Below are positions 1-8,438 of a stretch of 11,348 bases of DNA, in pieces. This stretch comes from Euperipatoides rowelli (lineage: Eukaryota > Onychophora > Udeonychophora > Euonychophora > Peripatopsidae). How positions within the stretch are numbered: the stretch's first letter is position 1; every line of letters starts with the position of its first letter. The notes beneath the pieces are model-generated. The model saw nothing but the letters and a program-made list of their open reading frames with translations. It made no database searches and had not been told where the DNA came from. A program made the translations under genes and the position numbers. The stretch is taken from NCBI GenBank assembly GCA_003024985.2, contig PXIH01S0052332.1; one strand, 5' to 3'.

Positions 1-1084
1 TTGACAGATGAAAAAAAAACTCATAAATTTAGAAGCATTATAGGCTGTATAATATTTTATCTAAGCGCATTAGCTAGAAATTAATTTTTAAAAATGAATT
101 ATGTATTTAATAAAATAATACCAGGACAACTGCAGGGTTAAACAAATAAAAAAAATCAACATCTTAATTTGGCATAGTTTGTTCTGTGAGTAGGATATTT
201 TCTTATTCTTCATAATAGTGCTTTTAGCTTTGCATATTTTTTATTAAAAATAATGTTTTGTTCTAATTAATCAACTAAAAAAATGATTTATGGAGATTTT
301 TATCTATTGAGTAATTTGATTAAAATTATTTCTCGATCTGCTGGACTATGTGCTTCACTTAATCAGTATCTTGATATAATTGATACTGCTAATTGGATTA
401 ACATATCAATTGTTAATTATAAAATTATCTTTGAAATGTACGAACAAATGAAAATTAATAATCATAATATACATTATTTCAATAAAATAATGAAACTTTC
501 TCAATTTAAATTTGTGAAAGCATAAAATTTAAACTTTTTATATGACCTTCTAATTGTGCTCTGCCACCAGCAACACTTTGAATTGCAGACGTGCTTAAAA
601 TATTGCAAATGTTTTTGTTTTTGCAATGTAGACAACTGAACAAATTGTTCAAGTGTATATTTTTGTTAATGATCTTAAATCTTGCTTTATTACCAATTTT
701 AAAAGAAAAATTCCAAGTAATATTGATGAGTTGTATTGTTATGTTAGTTATGATGATCAAAATTTTTTTTTCATTGTGGTACTATTTGATGTTTTCATCT
801 ATTTCAACATATGAGATTAATACCTACTATTTGTTTATACTAAGTTGAAATCTTTGTTTTTTTTATTTTTATTTTGCATACTTAATTGTTGAATATTTTG
901 TATCTAATTGGAATATAGTCATAGATTTGACACACATACATTAATAAATTAAAATTTAATTACTTTAACATATTTTGAATGTTAAATACAAAGAAATATT
1001 GAAGCTCTTTCATTTTGTTCAAACACTTAAACCTATATTTTGTAAACAAGATAATGTCTGTATTAGCATTAAATAGCGAATAAT
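1..1084. other. A+T-rich spacer, no supported gene
   Basis: This stretch is strongly A+T-rich with many short homopolymers. An ATG-initiated open frame of 80 codons lies at 283-525 (+), but its composition is that of the surrounding DNA (Ile, Asn and Lys-rich) and I recognise no motif in it. A minus-strand frame around 535-605 gives a less biased peptide containing SVAGGRAQLEGHIK, discussed as a separate observation. Nothing else here rises above background. Confidence 0.6.
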
Positions 1085-1475
1085 CCCATTACACGAGCAT
1101 CAAAGATTTATAAGATTGTTACATGGGCATCAAACATTTTTTGTTTGCCACTACTCCGTAGCTAGTAATTATTATAAATTTAGTAAAGTGGTTTTATTTT
1201 TTGAGAAAACATCACTTATAAAGTTTCTAAAAATTGTTTTTAGATGGCACTGTTCCTGGCTTCGGAACATGGCTTTGAAAAAGCCTGTTACACAGGCATC
1301 AAACATTTTTAAACCCATTACACGGGCATCACTCACTCACTTTCTCTCTCTCACATAGGAATTGTGATTATTAATCCTTAGTTCCTAAGCCAATAAGCCT
1401 GTAACATTAAAGTTTCTAAAAATAGTTCATAGATGGAGCTGTTAATGGTTTCGGAAAATGCTGGCTTCAGAACAC
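1085..1475. repeat. Cluster of diverged interspersed direct repeats
   Basis: Two kinds of unit recur here. The short unit has the core TTACACGGGCATCA and appears four times: 1085-1104, 1114-1142, 1283-1310 and 1314-1334. The first and fourth copies differ at one of 18 bases (CCCATTACACGRGCATCA). The second and third share TGTTACA followed by GGCATCAAACATTTTT. The long unit, starting AAAGTTTCTAAAAAT and continuing through AGATGG, CTGTT and GGCTTC, occurs at 1220-1275 and 1409-1475. The copy at 1283 also contains a perfect short hairpin, GCCTGT-TAC-ACAGGC (1283-1297). The open frame at 1116-1358 runs across these repeats and is not a credible gene. The arrangement suggests a fragment of a dispersed repeat family or an old element with internal duplications; the family is not identified. 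A CACTCACTCACTTTCTCTCTCTC low-complexity tract follows the fourth short copy. Confidence 0.65.
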
Positions 1476-1983
1476 GATCTTTACAATTAATATATAGAAT
1501 AGCATGTTTGTAATTATATATTTTCAATGTGTTTCAATACTTTGGTTTCTACATGATCATGCAAATATTTAATTTTATCGAGGAATGATCAAGATTAGCC
1601 TTATGTGATAAAGCAAAATAGTTGATCATAATCAAATTGCATTAATAATTCTGATTCAAGTGAAGATAACATCCTGATTAGTAAAATGAGCAAATAAATG
1701 TTTATATCAGAGACTATTTTACAAAAACCAACATTTTCAAATTTATGCCTTAATCATTTTAGGTAAATAATTGTGTAGTGGTTACTTACAGTAATATTTA
1801 AAATCATTGTAATCCCCACCCCCTCAAAAAAAATGAATGTAAAATAATGATTAGAATTTGCGATGAATAAAAATAAAATTTATCACTACACCGTCATCTA
1901 AGATATTGTAATCGCTGAGTTTTTACAAAAAATTTGAATGCCTTTAATAAATGCACAGTTGAAGCACTGATAACTTTTTTTGT
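1476..1983. other. A+T-rich spacer
   Basis: No gene or repeat is supported here. The only compositional oddity is a C-rich run at 1814-1825 next to an A tract. Confidence 0.6.
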
Positions 1984-1994
1984 CCGCCATTTTG
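1984..1994. promoter_or_regulatory. YY1-like motif CCGCCATTTTG
   Basis: CCGCCATTTTG matches the known YY1 binding consensus CCGCCATNTTG exactly. Such motifs sit close to transcription starts of many animal genes and in the 5' regions of some retroelements. It lies about 60 bases upstream of an ATG (2054) that begins a decayed coding patch, so it could mark the 5' end of an old transcript. CG-containing words are rare in this window, which makes the match slightly more notable. A chance match remains possible. Confidence 0.25.
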
Positions 1995-2057
1995 AAACTC
2001 AAATCTCACGAAGTAATTCACCTCTCTAGCAGCGTCAGAAGGTTTGAAACAAAATGA

Positions 2058-2381
2058 ACAAAATTTTCTAATGACAAACTGGCTAGTTCATTTCATGTGG
2101 TTAATGATGAAGGAAAATGTATCAAAAAGTTAGATTTTGAAGAATGCCTTAAATTTAAAGATAAGACAATAATAGAAGAAATCCTTTAATTTTATTATTT
2201 TATAAATTCTATATTATTTTTGTTATAAAACTTCACAATGGTTTGCTTTAGATGCTTGAAAGCAAAACATGGTGTGGCAAATTGTGTTTTGACAGGCTCT
2301 GGGAAGTATAATATTACTTGTTATTATGAAGGTATGTACTTGAATGGAATGTTTGATGAAAAGGTAAACTTAGAAGTGTGA
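2058..2381 (+). pseudogene. Decayed coding fragment ending in a CCHC zinc knuckle
   Basis: Two protein-like pieces lie in the same frame. The first (2058-2189) reads SNDKLASSFHVVNDEGKC and then KKLDFEECLKFKDKTIIEEI before a TAA. After about 48 A+T-rich bases with one more stop, a 47-codon ATG frame (2238-2381) begins MVCFRCLKAKHGVANC. This is an exact C-x2-C-x4-H-x4-C pattern, with Cys at codons 3 and 6, His at 11 and Cys at 16. CCHC knuckles are nucleic-acid binding motifs of retroelement Gag proteins and of some cellular RNA-binding proteins; the CFRCLK...H...C style resembles BEL/Pao-type Gag knuckles. The short upstream frame at 2054 (MNKIF then stop) sits one base out of register with the first piece, consistent with an old indel. 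The stops and short length argue for a dead copy of a retroelement or retrocopy. An exon of a host gene with an intron between the two pieces is less likely but not excluded. Confidence 0.4.
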
Positions 2382-3340
2382 ATTTCCATCAAATTATGAA
2401 AAAATATCTTGAGGTTAAAATAACTTATGTATGAGAAATATATTGACTTAGCAGTATATAATATATTGAGTAGGGATAAAAATATAATTTGGAGATAGGT
2501 ACATATGGAAAAATTCAGTAACAGGAGAAACAGTTTATTTGTCTTAAATATAATTTTTTTAAAGGTGTAATTGATAAAACTATTGAGAGTTAATGTTTTT
2601 TTTTTCATTTCTTGTTTTGTATTAATGTGTATTCATAAAAGTTCTGATTTTGGAATCTGATTTAAATATTGTTAAAGTTTACAATAAAGACAGTGAATAA
2701 AAAGCTAGTTCACAAAAATGAATATTAACAATGATAAAAAAATATTAAAGTAGAGATAAGAAAATTATGAACTTGATCAATAGAAAAAGGCATCACAAAT
2801 AGTAAACAGCATGACTAAAGATCACCAAGAGGTTGCACACAATGGGAAATTACTATTAATTCCTATGTTTAGGCTGTAAGTGTGAAACTTACTAAAAATT
2901 AATTAAGTTTATAATGAGAAAGAGGAAATCTAAGTGATGAGAACCATCTGCTGTAGTTGTTGTTTTTTTTCTTTTCTCTTTGTTGAGATTTTTTTTCAAT
3001 GATTTTTCTTTTCTTTTTGAGTTTTTTTTTTCTTTTAAATGATTTTGTAATTTGTAACTTTTATTTACAAGTAGTGAATAACAAAAAAAGATGACTGTTC
3101 TCTGAGTGAGAGATATAGGATTTATTTAATCAATTTTCATAACATAATATTTCTAAAGGCATAATTCAAGATTAAACTTAAGAGTGAAAATTAACTAAAT
3201 TTGAATATTTTTAAAGAAAATTATTTATTATATGATAATGACACTAGGGCTAATAAATTTATGAAAAGTATTAATAATTTATTTATTATTTGTTGGGGAC
3301 TTTATATGTAATTTTTTTTACCTATTTTTTTTTTTTTAAT
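2382..3340. other. A+T-rich spacer with long T tracts
   Basis: No gene is supported. The + strand carries a pyrimidine-rich zone from about 2958 to 3060 (repeated TTTTCTTTT and T8-T10 runs). A minus-strand frame at 2324-2608 is Lys, Asn, Phe and Leu-rich and simply reflects A+T composition; it also overlaps the + strand zinc-knuckle frame. Confidence 0.6.
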
Positions 3341-3347
3341 TTATTAA

Positions 3348-3373
3348 ATCTCCCCTCCAAAGGGAGGAGAGAT
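3348..3373. repeat. Short hairpin (ATCTC-CCTCC / GGAGG-GAGAT)
   Basis: ATCTC C CCTCC (3348-3358) pairs with GGAGG A GAGAT (3363-3373) across an AAAG loop: ten base pairs with one central C/A mismatch. It is G+C-rich in a very A+T-rich setting and follows a long T tract. It could be the stem of a transcribed RNA, the remains of an inverted-repeat end, or chance. Confidence 0.5.
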
Positions 3374-3419
3374 GTATTCTTTTTGTGGGTGAAAAGCTTC
3401 CCTAAGGAACTGCATGTAA

Positions 3420-3640
3420 TATATATTTTTTGACTACTAGGGTTATTAGTTGGGGCAGCAGACCGGGTTAAAAAAACCTTGCAAAGTGTTTAAACAGGGA
3501 AAAAAACCTTTCCATAACTGCCTTGACTGAGACGCCAACCGGGAAACATTTGACCTCATGTCTAATTCATCAGTTTAACGATCCGTATTGCTACAGATCT
3601 GCCACAAGAACTTAAATTTACCTAGTTTTTATAGCAGTCA
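3420..3640. other. Less A+T-rich patch of unknown origin with internal repeats
   Basis: Base composition changes here: ACCGGG, GACGCC, CCAACCGGG and GATCCG occur close together, whereas such words are almost absent nearby. AAAAAAACCTT occurs twice exactly 30 bases apart (3470-3480 and 3500-3510), each preceded by a GGG-containing word, and CCGGG recurs near 3540. No long open frame crosses it on either strand. The composition and internal repetition suggest part of an old dispersed element, possibly connected with the coding fragment that follows at 3666. I do not recognise the family. Confidence 0.35.
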
Positions 3641-3665
3641 TGACATAGTATTTTTTAAATGTTAA

Positions 3666-3833
3666 TTTTATTCATTAAATAGAAATGTGATAACCTTATT
3701 GACTGGGCTAACATCTGGCGATTCTCTTTATTTAAAAGAAGAGCTCAAGAAAATTTTTTTTGGAGACCCATGAGTATGAACTTCCGTCACAGAGAACACA
3801 CCCAATGATGATGATGAACTGGAACACAGTTAG
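3666..3833 (+). pseudogene. Decayed coding fragment, unassigned
   Basis: One frame reads RNVITLLTGLTSGDSLYLK followed by EELKKIFFGDP up to a TGA at 3771-3773. The same frame then gives another TGA two codons later and TSVTENTPNDDDELEHS, ending at TAG 3831-3833. The mixed, hydrophilic composition is unlike translations of the A+T-rich background, and the downstream acidic run is typical of a real protein. TGA stops are what CGA codons become by CpG decay, so an old coding sequence is plausible; that origin is inferred. A second frame (HEYELPSQRTHP from 3769) overlaps the segment between the stops, so a frameshift cannot be excluded. I do not recognise the protein. It may be the remnant of a mobile element protein or a processed pseudogene. 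Confidence 0.35.
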
Positions 3834-4423
3834 TAGAAGACAAATGCATTACATAGAAGTTATACAAAGGATATATAAATTTTCTTACATTAGATTATAT
3901 AAAACTTTTATTTGGCTAATATACATAAGTAATCATAATATATCATGAAAAAAAATTCAGAATANGTTTTTCAGACAAATAAAGAAACAACAGCTTTTCC
4001 TGATTCAAAACGTTGCGATTGCTGGCAGTGTTGAGTCAGCCAAAAGTACTAGTTGTTTCTGATTTTTTTTTTTTTTGGCTTAATTTAAATATTCACATTT
4101 AAAATATAAAAGTGATTATTTTTTAAAAAAAAAAGCTCTGAAGAGTTTTTCTGCTATTTTTTCATAAATACATAATTAAATACAAGCTTCAAGTGTTCTT
4201 CACAGTTTAATTTGGAATTTAATCTTGCTGTGCTTCTTCTGTAAGGATGCAATTTTCCTTTTGCAGGCTACAATATATGCCATATTTAGGGGGATTTCAC
4301 CAAAACAGCTTTAACAAGTCATTCTGTATTTAGAAAGATCCCACGCATTAATTTACCATGGAAAAAATGTGAGGTACAGCATAGATTGGGAATGTCCCAG
4401 GAGTATTTATATCAAGGATTTTT
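3834..4423. other. Spacer without supported gene
   Basis: This interval contains T and A homopolymers (for example near 4061-4076) and an ambiguous base at 3965. A possible splice-acceptor-like tract (TTTTCCTTTTGCAG, ending at 4266) is followed by about 100 bases of slightly less biased sequence, but every frame after it closes within about 25 codons. I see nothing definite. Confidence 0.5.
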
Positions 4424-4499
4424 CTGACCTTTCCCATAACCTCATGACCACTTCTCCTTTACTGACCTTTCTCATTACCTCATGACCAGTTCTCCTTTT
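4424..4499. repeat. 38-bp tandem duplication
   Basis: Two adjacent 38-base units begin at 4424 and 4462, both starting CTGACCTTTC and containing CCTCATGACCA and TTCTCCTTT. They differ at only a few positions, so the duplication is fairly recent or conserved. No coding frame runs through both units. The period is not a multiple of three. Confidence 0.8.
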
Positions 4500-5900
4500 T
4501 ATTCATTAAAATTAGTAAAAAGTTTAAGTTTTAAGTTATTGTTACATATTCATTTGATCAACTTCCTAGAAATTATATTTTCATAAAACAAATATATTTG
4601 ATTTGTCCTGGACTAGTTGTCATGAGGAGTGAGAATAACCATCACAATGTTAAAAGACAAAGACTAAGGTGATTACCTCAGGATCAGTCTAAAATCCTGG
4701 ATCCTTTCTTTCTGGGGAATAATGGTGTAGGTAGGTTGTTTTTTGTTCACATATTACAGACAAAAAATTTAACTGAGCCTGGAATCTACATATGATTACC
4801 AAACTAGATATTATCCATATATATAATATGTAGTAATCCCTATATTTTATCCATAATGCAAAAATTGGAAAATATATATATAATACTAAATAATTTAGTT
4901 TTAATTCATAATATTCAGATTATTTTTGTGATAATTTGTGATTGAAGCAAGCATTGCAAACTTATTTTCACAGCCATCTATTAATTTCAATTGATTATAT
5001 CAAATTAAAAAAAACAATGTTTTGAGATATTAATTTTCTTTTACACAGAGAAAAAAAAAATTGAAATGATTATTTTATTTTAAATTAGCCACAAAAACAA
5101 AATTCCCATTGATCTGTATGTTTCAAATGGATGTAAAATTTTACCATAAATTTCTAAATCATATAAACTCATTACATTTTTGATTAGATTCAATTGTTAG
5201 TTTTTTTTTTTTATATACAGCTTTTATTTAAAAAAAATATTTAAATAATATTAAGTTTAAATCTTTCAACAATTGTCAAAACTATGATTGATCAAAGCTA
5301 AAAAGGCTAATTGGATTAAACTTGATGAAGAAACCATCCATGCAGAAATCAAACAAGAAAAAAAATATAATGTAAACACACCTGACAACTCGTGTAGAAA
5401 TAAATTTGTATTCGTAATTATAACAAGTCTTACTCTCTGTCAGCTTCTAGAATATTTTATAAATATATAATCGTCCATAAAAACATAAATCAAGAAAACA
5501 CACATTAGTTATTTAATTGTCAATAAAACCTGACAACCCCTTCATCTACATTATATTTCATTAGAAAAACAATGAAGTATTTAAAATTTTTGTAATGTTT
5601 TAAATTTTAGTTCTAGTGTTGATCTGTCATACAACTCTGATAGAGAAAAATATATTAAGAAAATTAAGCAAAATAAAGATAAGTAACATATAATTGTTTA
5701 AAATGACCCTGTAATTTTTTTATATATATATAGTTGTGTTATTAATTTATTGGTGGGGGGAGGAGGAGCATAACTATTAGTATTTCAATTATTATAAAAT
5801 TAATATTTGGAACATAATGGATTGAGAGATAGAGAGAAGGATAGAGTATAGATGAAGATATAGATCCAAAAAGATGTTTATAAATAAAACAATAATAACT
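4500..5900. other. A+T-rich spacer
   Basis: No convincing gene lies here. The open frame at 5288-5470 (+) lacks an ATG start, follows a stop immediately and has no recognisable motif, although its first 40 residues are Lys and Glu-rich. Short AT dinucleotide runs occur near 4872-4882 and 5721-5731, a G-rich word at 5752-5769, and an AGAGA/GATA-rich tract at about 5823-5866. None indicates a defined element. Confidence 0.55.
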
Positions 5901-6091
5901 TTAACCCATTAGTGCCCAAAGTTTAAATAGTGAAGAAAAAATCCTATTTTTATACAATAGCCTCTCTATACTATTAACTATAAAAATCTAGATTTNAAAT
6001 GCATAAAACTGAAAAAATAATAACAACTGAATGCAGCATGACACTAAAAGTAACTGTCCAATAAATTGGACGGTGGGAACTAATGGGTTAA
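5901..6091. mobile_element. piggyBac-type MITE with TTAA target duplication
   Basis: The element body is 5905-6087 (183 bp). Its ends are CCCATTAGTGCCCA (5905-5918) and, read on the opposite strand, CCCATTAGTTCCCA, giving 14-bp terminal inverted repeats with one mismatch. Both ends are flanked directly by TTAA (5901-5904 and 6088-6091). Insertion at TTAA with exact duplication and inverted repeats beginning CCC are hallmarks of piggyBac-superfamily elements. There is no open frame of useful length inside, so it is a non-autonomous miniature element that would have needed a transposase in trans. A subterminal palindrome, GTCCAAT-AA-ATTGGAC (6056-6071), lies just inside the right end; such asymmetric subterminal repeats are common in this group. 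An ambiguous base is at 5996. The boundaries are seen directly; the superfamily assignment is inferred from the TTAA and end sequence. Confidence 0.85.
6056..6071. repeat. Subterminal hairpin of the MITE
   Basis: GTCCAAT and ATTGGAC form a perfect 7-bp stem around an AA loop, extendable by a G-T and a C-G pair outward. It sits 16 bases inside the right end of the TTAA-flanked element and has no counterpart at the left end, so it may be a transposase recognition feature or a fold stabilising the element. Confidence 0.7.
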
Positions 6092-7148
6092 TGTATAATA
6101 CGTAATATTTCTAATGAAAAGGTCATCTCTAGGGTAAATAATAGCTTAAACAATGACATTGGGAAACTGGCTTCGGAAGTAAGATTTCTCTGTTAGTTGA
6201 CTTTGGTTCTTTCATAGTAAGTTCAGTTCAAGCCTGATCCTTGGATAAAAAAAAAAAACGGCAGAAGGTTCAAATATCATGGAGAATATTATATTACTCT
6301 CAAAATTGAATTCAACAAGAAAAGACCAAAATAATAAAGCTTTATTGACCAAGGTTTGTCTAATTTGTTCTTTTTCTTTCTTTTCAATTCAATTTATTTT
6401 CTCTGGAAAAATAATTATTCTTAATATAGTTTTTTACTTTTATTTGATCCAACTCAGATTGATATATTGGGCTATGAAAATTAAGAGCACAAACATGTGC
6501 CAATCACATTAGAAGGGTTAAGTTGATTATCTAAATATTTATATATTATGTAATTTTCACTAATAAGAATCTGAATCTTATATTTAAAAAAATTTAGTCC
6601 ATACTATAATAATTTTAATGATGTTGAACATGACTTAGATTAACTTATCAAAGTTTATTTAAAGAAACAATGGTAGCAAACAATGGAATCAATAAAATAA
6701 ATTAATTTGATGCAAAAGATAAAATGTTTCATAAAAAAAAAAAACAGTTCAATTGATTTATCTGATTTGTTTGAGCATTTAAGTATAACTCACACATCAC
6801 TGTATAATAATTAAATATTTCCCCCAACTTATTTATTTAAAACATATTTTTGGATAATGAATTTTTTTTTTTTTTTTTAGGGGAGAGGGGGAAGGGGATA
6901 TTATCAAAATGCTAGAAATTTAGTAAGACTTACTAACATTTAAATCAATTTTCATGTCAGATTTATATTTTGAAAACTGAAAACTTCAATAAATGACAAA
7001 TTTTATATATCATCTATCAACAGATAAGGGTTTAAAGAGTGAAAGAGAAGCTGTCATGTTTTGTGATATGTTCCTATCAATGAGCTATTTTTCATTAGTT
7101 CAAATTTAAACAAAATAAAAATAATTGTTGCAGATTGTAGGCTCAGGC
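6092..7148. other. A+T-rich spacer; candidate short exon only
   Basis: No gene is firmly supported. An ATG frame at 6279 begins MENIILLSKLNSTRKDQNNK and reaches a possible splice donor (CCAAG/GTTTGT) at 6353, after which the frame becomes hydrophobic and A+T-driven up to a stop at 6512; this could be chance. CTGGCTTCGGAA at 6167-6178 repeats a 12-base word from the cluster at 1256-1267. A 17-T tract (6862-6878) is followed by a G-rich run (6880-6897). The 5' boundary of the downstream LINE cannot be fixed and could extend leftward into this interval. Confidence 0.45.
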
Positions 7149-7151
7149 AAA

Positions 7152-8382
7152 ATGGCCGCTCCCATGATTTTTCTAGATGATTATTTAGAACATAAATTGT
7201 CTTTTGTACCATTGATTAAAAACTTATTGAATGGGAAAACAGATTTTAATTTGTATAATGATGACATAAGAAGGAAATTATTAAGAATGGTAAATTCATT
7301 AAGACATTGAAGTGTGAAATTCAAACCAGTAATGGTGGAGCATAGGATTATTATGACAGTTTTGAAGTTGAATGAGAGAGATTATTTAACTAATGGTCAA
7401 GTGAAATAAATAAACTGTTTGATATAAGATGTATCAGAAGCTTTTTTTGTTCGGAAATACATGGTATATTGGTTTGAATTTTGATATTAAGCAAGATGTA
7501 GAAGAGTTCAATGCAGTTGTGGAAAAGATTGAAAATGGTTATGTGGTGTATGTGGATTGGGTGGCTGAAGCACAAATATATACAGTTAGATTACACTTGT
7601 TGCCTGATGAGTTTGATACAAATTGTTGGAGTACATTTTAAAGCAATAATTCAGGGAGTTTGATATTAAGAAAGTAGATACTTTACTACGTGTGGATATT
7701 TATGTTACATCTGATGTGTTTGAGTTTAAGGCTCTTTTAAGGCCAGAACATAATATTGATAAAATTCTACATTTTTTAAGATCAATGACATGCAACTACT
7801 TATAAATATGAAAGGGCGAAAGCCAATTTGTTTAAATTGTGAGTGAGTAGGAAACATCAAGAAGCAGTGCCCTTATAAGTATTGTACAAATTGTAGGGCG
7901 ATGGCGGAAACATATCTTGAGTATATGGATGAGAGGGACAAGCCTACATGTATTGATGTTTAAAAAAAAATTATGAGAAAGATAAGGAAAGTCACAATAT
8001 GGTTTGTGAGTCCAGTAATAATGATAATGCAGAAAGATATGCTGCGAATGCAAAAATATTGGTTGAAGAGAAAAAATGGAACGATAAAGACAGAACTGAA
8101 AACATATAGCAAAAAGCAAAGTATAATTTGTAATCGGAATGATACTGAGAATGCTTTTGATAAGGATAAAATTGAAGGCTCAGGTAGTGTTGAACAGACC
8201 AGACAGTTTGGTGAGAAGGATGAGGTAAATATGGATTATGAAACAGTGGTCCCAAAAAGAAGGATGGACAATGGTACAAAAGAGGTGGCAAGTAAAAAAA
8301 GGATAAGCAAGTTAACAATGTAGAAGCAGGAGGTGCTGAGAATAATTCTTTAAAACTAGAAAATAAATTTGGTGTGTTATAA
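7152..8382 (+). pseudogene. LINE ORF1 (gag-like, CCHC zinc knuckle), broken
   Basis: ORF1 proteins of LINEs bind the element RNA and form the ribonucleoprotein. The frame starts at ATG 7152 (MAAPMIFLDDYLEHKLSF) and stops at 7308-7310. It resumes in another frame at 7429-7641 (YVVYVDWVAEAQIYTVRLHL), then at 7650-7805 (REFDIKKVDTLLRVDIYV, then ALLRPEHNIDKILHFLRS), and then at 7808-7963, which carries the knuckle KGRKPICLNCE-stop-VGNIKKQC. That is CCHC spacing with the His position occupied by Asn (7853) and a TGA inside, followed by CPYKYCTNC. A hydrophilic C-terminal region follows in shifting frames: ERYAANAKILVEEKKWND around 8030, then a Lys, Asp and Glu-rich stretch to about 8300. The last piece ends LENKFGVL with TAA at 8380-8382. 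At least four frame changes and several stops are visible. ORF2 begins about 50 bases later. I chose ATG 7152 because coding character starts there; the TTG further upstream in frame is not needed. Confidence 0.8.
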
Positions 8383-8438
8383 TTATAGCAAGACCATAGT
8401 GGTAATAACTGTGATACAAATTATTGGTGAAACTTTTT

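Noticed and set aside
283-525. 80-codon ATG open frame on the + strand
   Set aside because: Composition matches A+T-rich background translation, no recognisable motif, and no supporting context. It is kept only as part of the spacer description.
1116-1358. 80-codon open frame on the + strand
   Set aside because: It runs through the repeat cluster, has no ATG at its first codon, and its sequence is explained by the repeated units.
4253-4390. Possible exon after the TTTTGCAG tract
   Set aside because: All three forward frames close within about 25 codons and no donor site with a consistent frame follows.
5288-5470. Lys/Glu-rich open frame of 60 codons
   Set aside because: It starts at TTG directly after a stop, lacks any known motif and ends in a hydrophobic A+T-driven tail. 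An exon is possible but not supported.
6880-6897. G-rich run as a G-quadruplex or regulatory element
   Set aside because: Only three G runs of four or more are present, so a stable three- or four-tier intramolecular quadruplex is not expected; likely low-complexity sequence beside a T tract.
7832-8318. Two overlapping minus-strand open frames of 95 and 108 codons
   Set aside because: They are antisense to the LINE ORF1 zinc knuckle and C-terminal region; their His, Phe and Leu-rich content is the reverse complement of purine-rich sense codons.
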